Shown here: positions 7,964 through 14,914 of the stretch, one piece after another
How the letters are laid out: each line of letters starts with the position of its first letter
Position numbering within the stretch: the first letter of the stretch is position 1
Source: JBAXPW01 sp037132015
Lineage (GTDB): Bacteria; Patescibacteriota; Microgenomatia; UBA1406; GWC2-37-13
Length of the DNA: 24,657 nt
Assembly (NCBI GenBank): GCA_037132015.1
Contig: JBAXPW010000016.1
Location: 1 to 24,657 of the forward strand
Direction of reading: 5' to 3'
Program-made: the position numbers and the translations under genes
The notes under the pieces: model-generated
What the model saw: only the letters and a program-made list of their open reading frames with translations
Databases searched by the model: none
Told to the model about the DNA's origin: nothing

Positions 7964-9361
7964 ATGATATCTTCTAAAAAAGCATTTGAGTTAATTAAGT
8001 CAGGTGAGATAGTGTTTGTTGATTTAAAATTTACAGATCTTCGAGGAACGTGGCAACATTTTACTATCTCTGCACGAGATTTTACTGAACCATCATGTGT
8101 ACGAGGATTTGGATTTGATGGATCTAGTATAAAAGGATTTCAGAGTATATTTGAAAGCGATATGTTATTAAAACCTGATTTAGAAACTATTTTTATAGAT
8201 CCATTTTTTGAAAAAACACTTTCAGTAATTTGTGATGTGTACGATCCAGCAAGTGAAACCGATTTTGAAAAGTGTCCTCGTGTTACTGCAAAAAAAGCCG
8301 AAACCTATCTAAAAAAAACAAAATTAGGAGACCTTTCGTATTGGGGGCCAGAGGTTGAATTTTTTGTATTCGATCGTATGGAGTATGATCTTACTCCGTA
8401 TAGTTCATATATAAATTTAGGATCACAAGAAGCTGATACCAGTGATGTAGAAGGTGATGGTTATAAAATAATGACAAAAACAGGATACTTTCCTGTCCCA
8501 CCATTTGATAAACTGCAAACCTTTCGGTCAGAGGTTGTGATGGTTCTTGAATCTATTGGAATTGAGATTGAAGTGCATCACCACGAAGTTGCATCTGCGG
8601 GACAGTGCGAGATTGATATGAAATATGATACGTTGGTAAAAATGGCAGATAAAGTTATGATGTATAAATATGTCGTTCGAAATGTGGCAAAAAAATATGG
8701 GATGACCGCAAGCTTTCTTCCAAAGCCAATATTTGGTGATAATGGTTCGGGTATGCACACACACCAAAGTATATTTAAAGGAGGAAAAAATATTTTCTTC
8801 GATCCAAAAGGTTATGGTGAATTATCTCAAGAAGCATTGGCGTATATTGCAGGATTATTATCACATTTAAAAGCATTATTAGGAATTACCAATCCTACAC
8901 TTAATTCATATCGTCGATTAGTTCCTCATTTTGAAGCGCCAACCTCCGTTGCCTTTTCCAAACGAAACAGAAGTGCGGCAATTCGCACACCCATGTACTT
9001 CAAAAATGAAGAAAAATCAAAACGTATCGAATTACGTTGCCCTGACCCTACATGTAATCCCTATTTGTCGTTCTCAGCTCAATTAGTTTTGGGTGTTGAA
9101 GGATTGAAATCAAAGTTGGACCCAACAACAATGGGCTTTGGTCCTTTTGATGAAAACATTTGGGAAAAAAGTGATGTTCAGCAGACGCCTGGAAGTTTGG
9201 CAGAGACACTAGATGCATTAAAAAAGTGTGATGTATTTATCAAATCAGGTGTATTTGCACAATCACTCATGGATAGTTATCTCGATGTAAAAAAGGAGGA
9301 GATGTGCACAGCTCTTATGTATCCAACACCATCAGATTATCATTTTTACAGCGATATATAA
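7964..9361 (+). CDS. glnA: Glutamine synthetase, type I
   Basis: Glutamine synthetase makes glutamine from glutamate, ammonia and ATP in the cytoplasm. The 465-residue length fits type I (dodecameric) enzymes. Seen in order: the N-terminal beta-grasp (VFVDLKFTDLRGTWQHFTI), the Asp50-type loop GFGFDGSSIKGFQ, the metal ligands Glu130/Glu132 in YWGPEVEFF, the HHEVASAGQCEID segment, the nucleotide/metal segment FGDNGSGMHTHQS, the glutamate-binding and Arg region NPTLNSYRRLVP then NRSAAIRTP, and the ELRCPDPTCNPYL motif. The loop that carries the adenylylated Tyr in enterobacterial enzymes (NLYDLP) reads NIWEKSDVQQ here, so GlnE-type control is unlikely. The gene is monocistronic: a palindrome lies upstream and a hairpin terminator follows. 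Many reduced Patescibacteria lack amino acid synthesis, so this enzyme may mainly scavenge ammonia or glutamate. Confidence 0.97.
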   Translation: MISSKKAFELIKSGEIVFVDLKFTDLRGTWQHFTISARDFTEPSCVRGFGFDGSSIKGFQSIFESDMLLKPDLETIFIDPFFEKTLSVICDVYDPASETDFEKCPRVTAKKAETYLKKTKLGDLSYWGPEVEFFVFDRMEYDLTPYSSYINLGSQEADTSDVEGDGYKIMTKTGYFPVPPFDKLQTFRSEVVMVLESIGIEIEVHHHEVASAGQCEIDMKYDTLVKMADKVMMYKYVVRNVAKKYGMTASFLPKPIFGDNGSGMHTHQSIFKGGKNIFFDPKGYGELSQEALAYIAGLLSHLKALLGITNPTLNSYRRLVPHFEAPTSVAFSKRNRSAAIRTPMYFKNEEKSKRIELRCPDPTCNPYLSFSAQLVLGVEGLKSKLDPTTMGFGPFDENIWEKSDVQQTPGSLAETLDALKKCDVFIKSGVFAQSLMDSYLDVKKEEMCTALMYPTPSDYHFYSDI

Positions 9362-9378
9362 TGGTTATGAGCATATCT

Positions 9379-9417
9379 AGCCCCACAATGCTACATATCT
9401 TTATTTGTGGGGCTTGT
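9379..9417 (+). terminator. Terminator after glnA
   Basis: AGCCCCACAA (9379-9388) pairs with TTGTGGGGCT (9405-9414) over a 16-nt loop. The T-tail is short (TGTTTC), so termination may be weaker than at the other hairpins in this window. Confidence 0.7.
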
Positions 9418-9469
9418 TTCCGTGGATATTATTATACGTATATGATCAGTAATATTTCACTTCTCCATC

Positions 9470-9497
9470 TTGATTTTTAAAAGATTAATACTAGAAT
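9470..9497 (+). promoter_or_regulatory. Promoter of a small orphan transcript
   Basis: TTGATT (9470-9475), a 16-nt spacer and TAGAAT (9492-9497) predict a transcription start near 9504. It lies between the glnA terminator and a second, very strong terminator at 9598, and would define an independent transcript of about 120 nt. Confidence 0.5.
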
Positions 9498-9503
9498 GAA
9501 AGT

Positions 9504-9575
9504 ATGAAGATAATTAATTTTTACATGTGTGTTGGTCAACAAAGGCTTTTTGCTGGGGGACCGTGTATATTTTAA
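9504..9575 (+). CDS. Possible 23-residue peptide inside the orphan transcript
   Basis: ATG at 9504 coincides with the predicted transcription start and the frame runs to TAA at 9573. The peptide has two cysteines 12 residues apart framing the segment VGQQRLFAGGP. There is no Shine-Dalgarno site, so translation would have to be leaderless. The coding evidence is only the positional fit, and chance is a serious alternative. Confidence 0.2.
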   Translation: MKIINFYMCVGQQRLFAGGPCIF

Positions 9576-9597
9576 GATAAAGCAAAATATTACAAAT

Positions 9598-9625
9598 AAC
9601 CCCGAGCAACTCTCGGGGTTTTTTT
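9598..9625 (+). terminator. Strong Rho-independent terminator of the orphan transcript
   Basis: AACCCCGAG (9598-9606) and CTCGGGGTT (9612-9620) form a perfect 9-bp stem with a 5-nt loop, followed by a run of T. It is the most GC-rich hairpin in this intergenic region. Confidence 0.9.
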
Positions 9626-9845
9626 ATATATGGTTATAGAACTTGTTTTTCTCACAATTTACTTTTTTTTCATTGTAAGAAAATAAAATTAAATTGATTT
9701 AGTGCAAATTTATTGATATTTTCTGGTATATTATTTATATATGATTTACATACAAAACATACTCAAGCATATTTCATCATATTTTTTCTTTAGGTCATTT
9801 TGATACTTCATTAAATCTTCTTTTATTATTTATTTTTAAATTTCC
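9626..9845. other. Intergenic AT-rich stretch with no gene seen
   Basis: With 9362-9625 this makes a 484-nt interval between glnA and the next gene. The first part holds the glnA terminator and the small transcript. This second part is very T-rich and shows no convincing ORF, tRNA or hairpin with a T-tail. No clear promoter for the downstream GNAT gene is visible either. Confidence 0.6.
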
Positions 9846-10223
9846 ATGATACAAATTGCGCAAAACACGGACATAGATGATATTTACAATCTTATTGAGT
9901 CTTCAATTCCACATGTTATTTCTCGAACAAAAGAAGATATTGCGAAAAATATTTATAAATTTATTGTGATTAAAAAAGAAAATAAGGTTGTTGCATGCGC
10001 TTCATTTGAAGAATATGATGATCGGATTGCAGAGATTCGATCTATGGTAGTTGATAGTGGATACCGAGGAAACGGTTATTCTGAAATGTTGATAAATAAA
10101 TTGAAAACACGAGCAAAAAGAAATCAAAAAGTCATGGTCGTCACAAATAAAGTTGCATTATTTGAGAAATATGGCTTCGCATCACAGCACGAGAGTAAAC
10201 AAATACTATTTTTGAAAAGATAA
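9846..10223 (+). CDS. GNAT acetyltransferase, N-acetylglutamate synthase (ArgA-C)-like
   Basis: This 125-residue protein is a single GNAT domain. It starts with the typical IAQNTDIDDIYNLIESS (a 'd-hydrophobic-x-x-I-x-x-L' opening) and SRTKEDIAKNIYKFIVIKK. The acetyl-CoA site follows: AEIRSMVVDSGYRGNGYSEMLI, whose R-G-N-G-Y corresponds to the (Q/R)-x-x-G-x-(G/A) loop. A C-terminal FEKYGF strand closes the fold. The AEIRSMVV segment is characteristic of ArgA/N-acetylglutamate-synthase-type domains, so the acceptor may be glutamate or another amino acid. No arginine pathway gene is adjacent, so the substrate is open. The gene converges on the minus-strand isomerase with a 12-nt gap and no clear terminator. 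Confidence 0.8.
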   Translation: MIQIAQNTDIDDIYNLIESSIPHVISRTKEDIAKNIYKFIVIKKENKVVACASFEEYDDRIAEIRSMVVDSGYRGNGYSEMLINKLKTRAKRNQKVMVVTNKVALFEKYGFASQHESKQILFLKR

Positions 10224-10235
10224 AACAATACTCAA

Positions 10236-11309
10236 TTATTTTTTCAATTGATCCTTGAAATAATTGACATAAGGAATGTCTGAAGGATCTACTCCATATA
10301 TGGATGCAAGATACATCGATAAATAACTTCCTAGAGCCATCAACTCGAATGTTGTTTCAATGGAGTTTGCACCCTTTAATTCATACCAGATGGTTTTTAA
10401 ATTATTTTTTTCAACAACATCTTTTGTGATTCTAAATCGTTTTTGAATAGATGGGGAATAATGTTTTGAGTAAAAAAATACAAATATCCCAATTTCTTTT
10501 AAAGAATCAGGATACTGTAATCCTTCCATAAGATGATGATTTAACTCAGGGATAATTCGAAATGATGCGATTTGTTTAGCCGTTTCGTTTGTTTGGTTTT
10601 GAATTGCGTTTCCCACACCTGTTAAAAATTCAGAGACGATGTAATATGGATATTTTTGATAGAGTTGTTCCGCGAGTTGTTTTGCTAGATTTATTTCTTT
10701 TGGTGTGTTAATTTTAAATTCTTCTATTAATTGTGGAAGAGCATCAATGGCTTTTCTAATTTCTTGAGGTTCTATCTTAATCACTTCAAGTTGAGTTAGT
10801 ATTCCAAGAAGACCTCCGATTGCATATCCAAAACCAATACGTGGTTGTTTTGATGGATTGTAAATAGGATCAAAAATATATGTAGTAGCACTTAAGTTAT
10901 TCAAAAATGATTCTATTTCTCCGCCCGCACAAATACCAGCGAGTTTTGCGTTCTTTTCTAATGCTTGTTTGCCCATTGCAATAACTTCTTCAGTTGTCCC
11001 AGAGTATGAAGATAAAATTACTAAGGTGTTCGAATTTACAAATCCCGGGAGATGATAATCGTCATTTATTACTATTGGAACTGAAATTTCTTGTTTAAAT
11101 AATTCTTTAATAATAAGCGCTGGAAAGCGAGATCCTCCCATACCTGCAACAATAATATTTGAGATATTTTTATATTCATCCGAAAAAATTATTTTAGATG
11201 CTTCGGTAAAGCTGTGTTCTAATTGTTTTGACAATGAATCTATAGAGATGATAACTTCATCACCTTTATGGGTTTTTACTATTTCTTCTCTATTATTTAG
11301 ATCGATCAT
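10236..11309 (-). CDS. Bifunctional phosphoglucose/phosphomannose isomerase (SIS-domain)
   Basis: The enzyme interconverts glucose-6-phosphate or mannose-6-phosphate with fructose-6-phosphate. From the chosen start the protein has 357 residues with two SIS domains. The first contains IIVAGMGGSRFPALI and VILSSYSGTTEEVIAMG, the sugar-phosphate-binding SYSGTTEE loop. The second carries IPELNHHLMEGL, equivalent to the E-x-N-H-x catalytic segment of this family. I chose the ATG at 11309 because MIDLNNREEI matches the usual family start. An upstream in-frame ATG at 11333 would add MMCINYLY, which looks non-native. A TATAAT at 11366-11371 on the minus strand would drive it divergently from the UbiA-type gene. 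Confidence 0.9.
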   Translation of the reverse strand: MIDLNNREEIVKTHKGDEVIISIDSLSKQLEHSFTEASKIIFSDEYKNISNIIVAGMGGSRFPALIIKELFKQEISVPIVINDDYHLPGFVNSNTLVILSSYSGTTEEVIAMGKQALEKNAKLAGICAGGEIESFLNNLSATTYIFDPIYNPSKQPRIGFGYAIGGLLGILTQLEVIKIEPQEIRKAIDALPQLIEEFKINTPKEINLAKQLAEQLYQKYPYYIVSEFLTGVGNAIQNQTNETAKQIASFRIIPELNHHLMEGLQYPDSLKEIGIFVFFYSKHYSPSIQKRFRITKDVVEKNNLKTIWYELKGANSIETTFELMALGSYLSMYLASIYGVDPSDIPYVNYFKDQLKK

Positions 11310-11365
11310 ATATAGATAATTAATGCACATCATTTGTAATTACATACATCTGTAGTAAGTATTGT

Positions 11366-11371
11366 ATTATA
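11366..11371 (-). promoter_or_regulatory. -10 element for the isomerase gene
   Basis: On the minus strand this reads TATAAT, predicting a start near 11359 and a 50-nt leader to the chosen ATG (26 nt to the upstream ATG). No good -35 is visible. Confidence 0.4.
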
Positions 11372-11435
11372 AATAGACACGTATGTCATTATGTGAAATT
11401 TAGAATATATGATGATATCATATAGAAATATTAGG

Positions 11436-11441
11436 TATAAT
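11436..11441 (+). promoter_or_regulatory. -10 element with leaderless geometry for the UbiA-type gene
   Basis: TATAAT ends 7 nt before the ATG at 11449, so the predicted transcription start falls on or next to the start codon. No Shine-Dalgarno site is present. The -35 region is weak. Confidence 0.5.
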
Positions 11442-11448
11442 TCAACCA

Positions 11449-12369
11449 ATGAGTAAGAGTAAAATTTTTATTATATTGAGGGCGATGAGGATAAACCAGT
11501 GGATAAAAAATTTGGTTGTGTTTATCCCTATTATATTTTCTGGTAAACTGTTTGACAGTATTTTTTTCTTTGAGTCATTGTATGCATTTATTGTATTTTG
11601 CATATTATCATCCACGTCATATCTTCTCAACGATATTATAGATTATCCTTTTGATCGTAAACATCCTATCAAAAAAAATCGTCCCATTGCATCAGGAGGT
11701 CTCAAGATACAAGAAGCAACATTTATTGTATTTATATCGGTGCTTGTGATACTTATTGTTTCGCTCTTTTTTTCCATAGGGCTTTTTATAATCTCATTTA
11801 TATTTATCTTGTTGCATGTTGGATATTCTCTCTATTTAAAAAAACATCCAGTGGTTGATATTTTTAGTATCTCATTATCTTTTGTGCTACGTATCGAAGC
11901 AGGCTCTATTGCTACGGGGTTTCACGTCCCAATATGGTTGTTGATGACGATATTTTTTGGATCACTTTTTATGGCTTCAGTAAAGCGTCATGCAGAGTTA
12001 GTAACTCATGGTTCGGGAGCGCGTGAATCGCTTGTAAGTTATACTAGTCATTTGTTATATTTTATGACGAATACGTTTGCAACCGCGACTATTATAGCTT
12101 ATTCATTCTATACTTACTTTGAGCCACCACCTCGTATTGAGGTTCCTATTTTTAGAGCATTTGTTGATGCATTTCCGGGATTTGAAGCTCGTAAGTGGAT
12201 GATGATATCTATACCTCTTATTGTGTACGGAATCTCACGTTATGCGCAATTATTATACGACCGCGCAGGTGGTGAAAGACCAGAAAAGGTTATTACAACA
12301 GACAAACCTCTTATAATCACTATCTTTTTGTGGGGTGTGGTAGTAATTGGTCTCATATACCTATTGTAA
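11449..12369 (+). CDS. UbiA-family prenyltransferase, decaprenyl-phosphate phosphoribosyltransferase-like
   Basis: This 306-residue membrane protein has about eight hydrophobic segments. The first aspartate-rich motif is Asn61-Asp62-x-x-Asp65-x-x-x-Asp69 (NDIIDYPFDRKHP) followed by KKNRPIASG. This is the form seen in decaprenyl-phosphate phosphoribosyltransferases (Rv3806c-like), as is the opening LRAMRINQWIKNLVVFIP. The second motif region is HPVVDIFSISLSFVLRIEAG, and SVKRHAEL matches the conserved K-R-x-x-E. Such enzymes join 5-phosphoribosyl diphosphate to polyprenyl phosphate, the first step toward a lipid-linked pentose donor for cell-envelope glycans. The partner epimerase genes (DprE1/E2-like) are not in this window. 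Another UbiA function with a different acceptor is possible. Confidence 0.85.
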   Translation: MSKSKIFIILRAMRINQWIKNLVVFIPIIFSGKLFDSIFFFESLYAFIVFCILSSTSYLLNDIIDYPFDRKHPIKKNRPIASGGLKIQEATFIVFISVLVILIVSLFFSIGLFIISFIFILLHVGYSLYLKKHPVVDIFSISLSFVLRIEAGSIATGFHVPIWLLMTIFFGSLFMASVKRHAELVTHGSGARESLVSYTSHLLYFMTNTFATATIIAYSFYTYFEPPPRIEVPIFRAFVDAFPGFEARKWMMISIPLIVYGISRYAQLLYDRAGGERPEKVITTDKPLIITIFLWGVVVIGLIYLL

Positions 12370-12411
12370 TTCTGCAAACGAGTTGATAATATAAATGGTG
12401 AACGATTGTTT
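12364..12411 (+). promoter_or_regulatory. Possible recA promoter with LexA-box-like site
   Basis: TTGTAA (12364-12369), a 17-nt spacer and TAATAT (12387-12392) preceded by TGA form an extended -10 promoter candidate. GAACGATTGTTT (12400-12411), at the expected transcription start, matches 11 of 14 positions (with flanks) of the Gram-positive LexA box CGAACRNRYGTTYC. The leader to the recA ATG would be about 100 nt. Whether this organism has LexA is not shown here. Confidence 0.35.
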
Positions 12412-12503
12412 ACTTAAGTGTTTCGTAGCATATATGCCGTTGCAATTGAAAGGTTAATCACTCAAAATAGGGAGCATTAATTATTACTATTTAATTTTGT
12501 TTT

Positions 12504-13568
12504 ATGGTACAGAATGATAAAAATGATAAAAATCCAAAACGTGAAGCCGTTGAAATGGCATTAGAATCAATTCAAAAACAGTTTGGTAAAGGATCAATTA
12601 TGCGGTTTGGTGCAGGTCCGGTTGCACCAATAGAAGTTATTCATACAGGTGTACTACCTTTAGATACTGCGCTTGGAGTTGGTGGAATCCCAAGAGGAAG
12701 AATTATTGAAATATATGGACCAGAATCATCTGGTAAAACAACCATTTGTCTTTCTCTTATTTCAGAAATTCAGAAAACTGGAGGAACTGCCGCATTTATA
12801 GATGCAGAACATGCACTCGATCCATCATGGGCACTTATTCTTGGTGTGAAATTAGAGGATCTCCTCATCTCCCAACCAGATACTGGAGAGCAAGCTCTTG
12901 AAATCACCGAAGCTCTTGTTCGTTCTGGAGGTGTAGATCTTATTATTATAGATTCTGTTGCTGCTCTTACTCCACGAGCTGAAATTGAAGGTGAAATGGG
13001 CGATTCACAAATGGGTCTCCAAGCTCGTCTTATGTCGCAAGCACTACGCAAACTAACAGCTGCAGTTTCAAAATCCAAAACAACAATCATTTTTACCAAT
13101 CAATTACGTTTAAAGATTGGTATTATGTTTGGCAATCCTGAAACAACAACAGGAGGAATGGCTCTTAAATTTTATGCTTCTGTGAGAATGGATGTACGAA
13201 AAATAGAGACATTAAAGAAAAATACTGAGGTTATAGGAGCGCGTGTTCGAGTAAAAATTGTAAAAAATAAAGTTGCTCCTCCATTTCGAGAAGCAGAATT
13301 TGTGATCAATCCTCAAGGTATAGATCGTTTGGAGGGTGTAATTGATACAGCTATTGCTCTTGGTATATTTACAAAAAGTGGAGCATTTATCCGTCATGGT
13401 GATAAGATGTTAGGGCAAGGAAAAGAACAGGTTAAAGAAACTCTTTCAACGGATGAAAAACTTAAAAGTGTAATAATGAAAGAGATTGCTGACAAATCAG
13501 CAACTCAAGGGGCAATCCCAGTTATTGTAGCCGATGTAAAAGACAAGGAGTCAAAGGAATTAAAATAG
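12504..13568 (+). CDS. recA: Recombinase RecA
   Basis: RecA forms ATP-dependent filaments on single-stranded DNA for strand exchange and SOS signalling. The 354-residue length is normal. The N-terminal helix region (REAVEMALESIQKQFGKGSIM) and the Walker A loop GPESSGKTT (72-80) are followed by the Walker B-type strand VDLIIIDSVAALTP and DNA-binding loop L1 (EGEMGDSQMGLQARLMSQALRKL region). NQLRLKIGIMFGNPETTTGG spans loop L2 and its entry, and a C-terminal acidic/lysine tail ends the protein. The N-terminus holds a short tandem NDKNDKN encoded by a 9-nt repeat. No Shine-Dalgarno site is near the ATG; an AGGGAG about 30 nt upstream is too distant. The gene ends at a strong hairpin, yet recX lies only one gene further on. 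Confidence 0.98.
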   Translation: MVQNDKNDKNPKREAVEMALESIQKQFGKGSIMRFGAGPVAPIEVIHTGVLPLDTALGVGGIPRGRIIEIYGPESSGKTTICLSLISEIQKTGGTAAFIDAEHALDPSWALILGVKLEDLLISQPDTGEQALEITEALVRSGGVDLIIIDSVAALTPRAEIEGEMGDSQMGLQARLMSQALRKLTAAVSKSKTTIIFTNQLRLKIGIMFGNPETTTGGMALKFYASVRMDVRKIETLKKNTEVIGARVRVKIVKNKVAPPFREAEFVINPQGIDRLEGVIDTAIALGIFTKSGAFIRHGDKMLGQGKEQVKETLSTDEKLKSVIMKEIADKSATQGAIPVIVADVKDKESKELK

Positions 13569-13581
13569 GAATATCTTATTA

Positions 13582-13616
13582 ATATATGGGGTAATACTTG
13601 CCCCATATATTTTTTT
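13582..13616 (+). terminator. Rho-independent terminator after recA
   Basis: ATATATGGGG (13582-13591) pairs perfectly with CCCCATATAT (13601-13610) around a 9-nt loop and is followed by T6. Confidence 0.92.
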
Positions 13617-13633
13617 GTGAAACTATCAAATAT

Positions 13634-14242
13634 ATGAATTGTATAAGACAACTATTTCAAAAACCCGTAGGTAGTAGGCCATTTATAGTTATTGTAGTTG
13701 TTTTTACACTCATAATGATAGTGATAATACAAAATAAACGACATTCTTTGATCCCATCATCCATACTTTCTTCGGTTGTTCCGGCGAATCAATCTGTTAA
13801 TAATTGGTCCATGGGGGTTAATATTAGAGAAGGAATTCGATATATCAATATTTGTAATGATAATGTAATTCGTCAAAAATCAATATATAAAATATTTAAC
13901 ACTGTAGTAAATATTTTTTTGCCTCTAAAAAAACCAACGAACAAAGGATATACAACACAATCCGAAAATGATAATTTGTTCAAATTTGAAGAGGTGTTAC
14001 GACAAGAGCTTGAATCAAAACATATAGGTACTATCACGTATATTGAGACAGGTAATAATATAAGACGATTTATTATAGTTGGAAGCGATGAGAAATCTAT
14101 GGCGAATATTATTGAAAAGACAAGAAAGATAATACCTGAGTATACAGCAACAGTTTCAGCAAATCTTGATCCTGACTGGAAAGAATTAGTCAGTCTTTGT
14201 AAAAACAATCAGCCAATTATTTCACCTACCAACACAAAATAA
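13634..14242 (+). CDS. Unknown membrane-anchored protein between recA and recX
   Basis: This ~202-residue protein has one membrane segment near the N-terminus (about residues 17-34, FIVIVVVFTLIMIVII) preceded by basic residues. That predicts an N-in anchor with the rest outside the membrane. The frame extends upstream to a TTG at 13598, but that lies inside the recA terminator, so the ATG at 13634 is preferred. The C-terminal part (about 115-200) has alternating strands and helices, including IGTITYIETGNNIRRFIIVG and DPDWKELVSLC. I do not recognise a family. It ends 7 nt before recX and is probably co-transcribed with it. Nothing visible links it to recombination. Shared transcription with recX may be only positional. 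Confidence 0.7.
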   Translation: MNCIRQLFQKPVGSRPFIVIVVVFTLIMIVIIQNKRHSLIPSSILSSVVPANQSVNNWSMGVNIREGIRYINICNDNVIRQKSIYKIFNTVVNIFLPLKKPTNKGYTTQSENDNLFKFEEVLRQELESKHIGTITYIETGNNIRRFIIVGSDEKSMANIIEKTRKIIPEYTATVSANLDPDWKELVSLCKNNQPIISPTNTK

Positions 14243-14249
14243 CAAAATT

Positions 14250-14729
14250 ATGATAGAGGATCAAATTAAGTCAGCCTTACAATGTGCATATCGATACCTC
14301 AGTTATCGCAATAGATCACGTCATGAAGTAGAACTATATCTTCAAAAAAAAGCAGAACTATTTCACTGGGAATTGGAAGTTGTAGAAAAGGCAGTAGTAA
14401 AACTTGAGTTATTAGGTTATGTAAATGATAAAGAATTTGTTAAAACCTATGTGAGTCAGAGATTACGTATTAAATCTCGAAGTGTATATCTTATAAAACA
14501 TGAATTACAAAAATTTGGAATAGATAGAGAAATTGTTGATGCGTATTTTGCCGAAGAGACAGTTGATGACAAGGATACAGCTGTTATTGCTCTACAAACA
14601 AAATGGAGACAATATCAGCTCTTAGATTCAAAGAATCGGTATAAAAAAGCAATCAATTTCCTGCTTAGACGAGGTTTTTCATATGATCAGGGACGATGCG
14701 CAATTGCAAAGTTAGAAGAAAAAGGGTAA
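14250..14729 (+). CDS. recX: Regulatory protein RecX
   Basis: RecX binds RecA filaments and limits their activity. The 159-residue protein shows the three-helix-repeat RecX pattern: ALQCAYRYLSYRNRSRHEVELYL (A-x-x-Y-L-x-x-R-x-R-S-x-x-E-L), then ELLGYVNDKEFVKTYVSQRL (l-x-x-l-g-y-l-n-D-x-x-F-a), SVYLIKHELQKFGID (K-x-E-L-x-x-x-G-I), and a last helix pair ending in RRGFSYDQGRCAIAKL. The size and repeat order are typical of the family. It lies downstream of recA with one membrane-protein gene between. Confidence 0.92.
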   Translation: MIEDQIKSALQCAYRYLSYRNRSRHEVELYLQKKAELFHWELEVVEKAVVKLELLGYVNDKEFVKTYVSQRLRIKSRSVYLIKHELQKFGIDREIVDAYFAEETVDDKDTAVIALQTKWRQYQLLDSKNRYKKAINFLLRRGFSYDQGRCAIAKLEEKG

Positions 14730-14914
14730 AATAGGTTGATTAAAAATTGCTTGAAGAAGTATTTAACTATTACATGATATTAATGACGGGACATACACAA
14801 ATAGAATTGCAATATTATTTTGAAGTCGTCTTTCACGAAAAACTTCGATAATTGTTGTTGATAGTAGCCCCAATCATCCAAATACAATCTTCAGGTGTTT
14901 CAGGTAAAAATAGT

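Larger units (their letters stand above)
9504..9625 (+). ncRNA. Candidate small RNA (or mRNA of a 23-residue peptide)
   Basis: A promoter-like element upstream and a 9-bp terminator downstream bracket about 120 nt that belong to no neighbouring gene. The interior holds a GC-richer segment (9534-9563) whose ends GGTC and GACC can pair, standing out from the AT-rich surroundings. I recognise no known RNA family: it is not a tRNA, and no SRP or tmRNA motif is seen. The transcript also contains an ORF listed separately. Confidence 0.4.

Noticed and set aside
12507..12535. Short tandem repeat at the RecA N-terminus (NDKNDKN)
   Set aside because: It is only about two copies of a 9-nt unit within a non-conserved, flexible N-terminal tail. 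No sign of phase variation.
13598..13633. Upstream TTG start for the protein between recA and recX
   Set aside because: It sits in the loop and 3' arm of the recA terminator, and the added residues do not resemble coding sequence. The ATG at 13634 is better.
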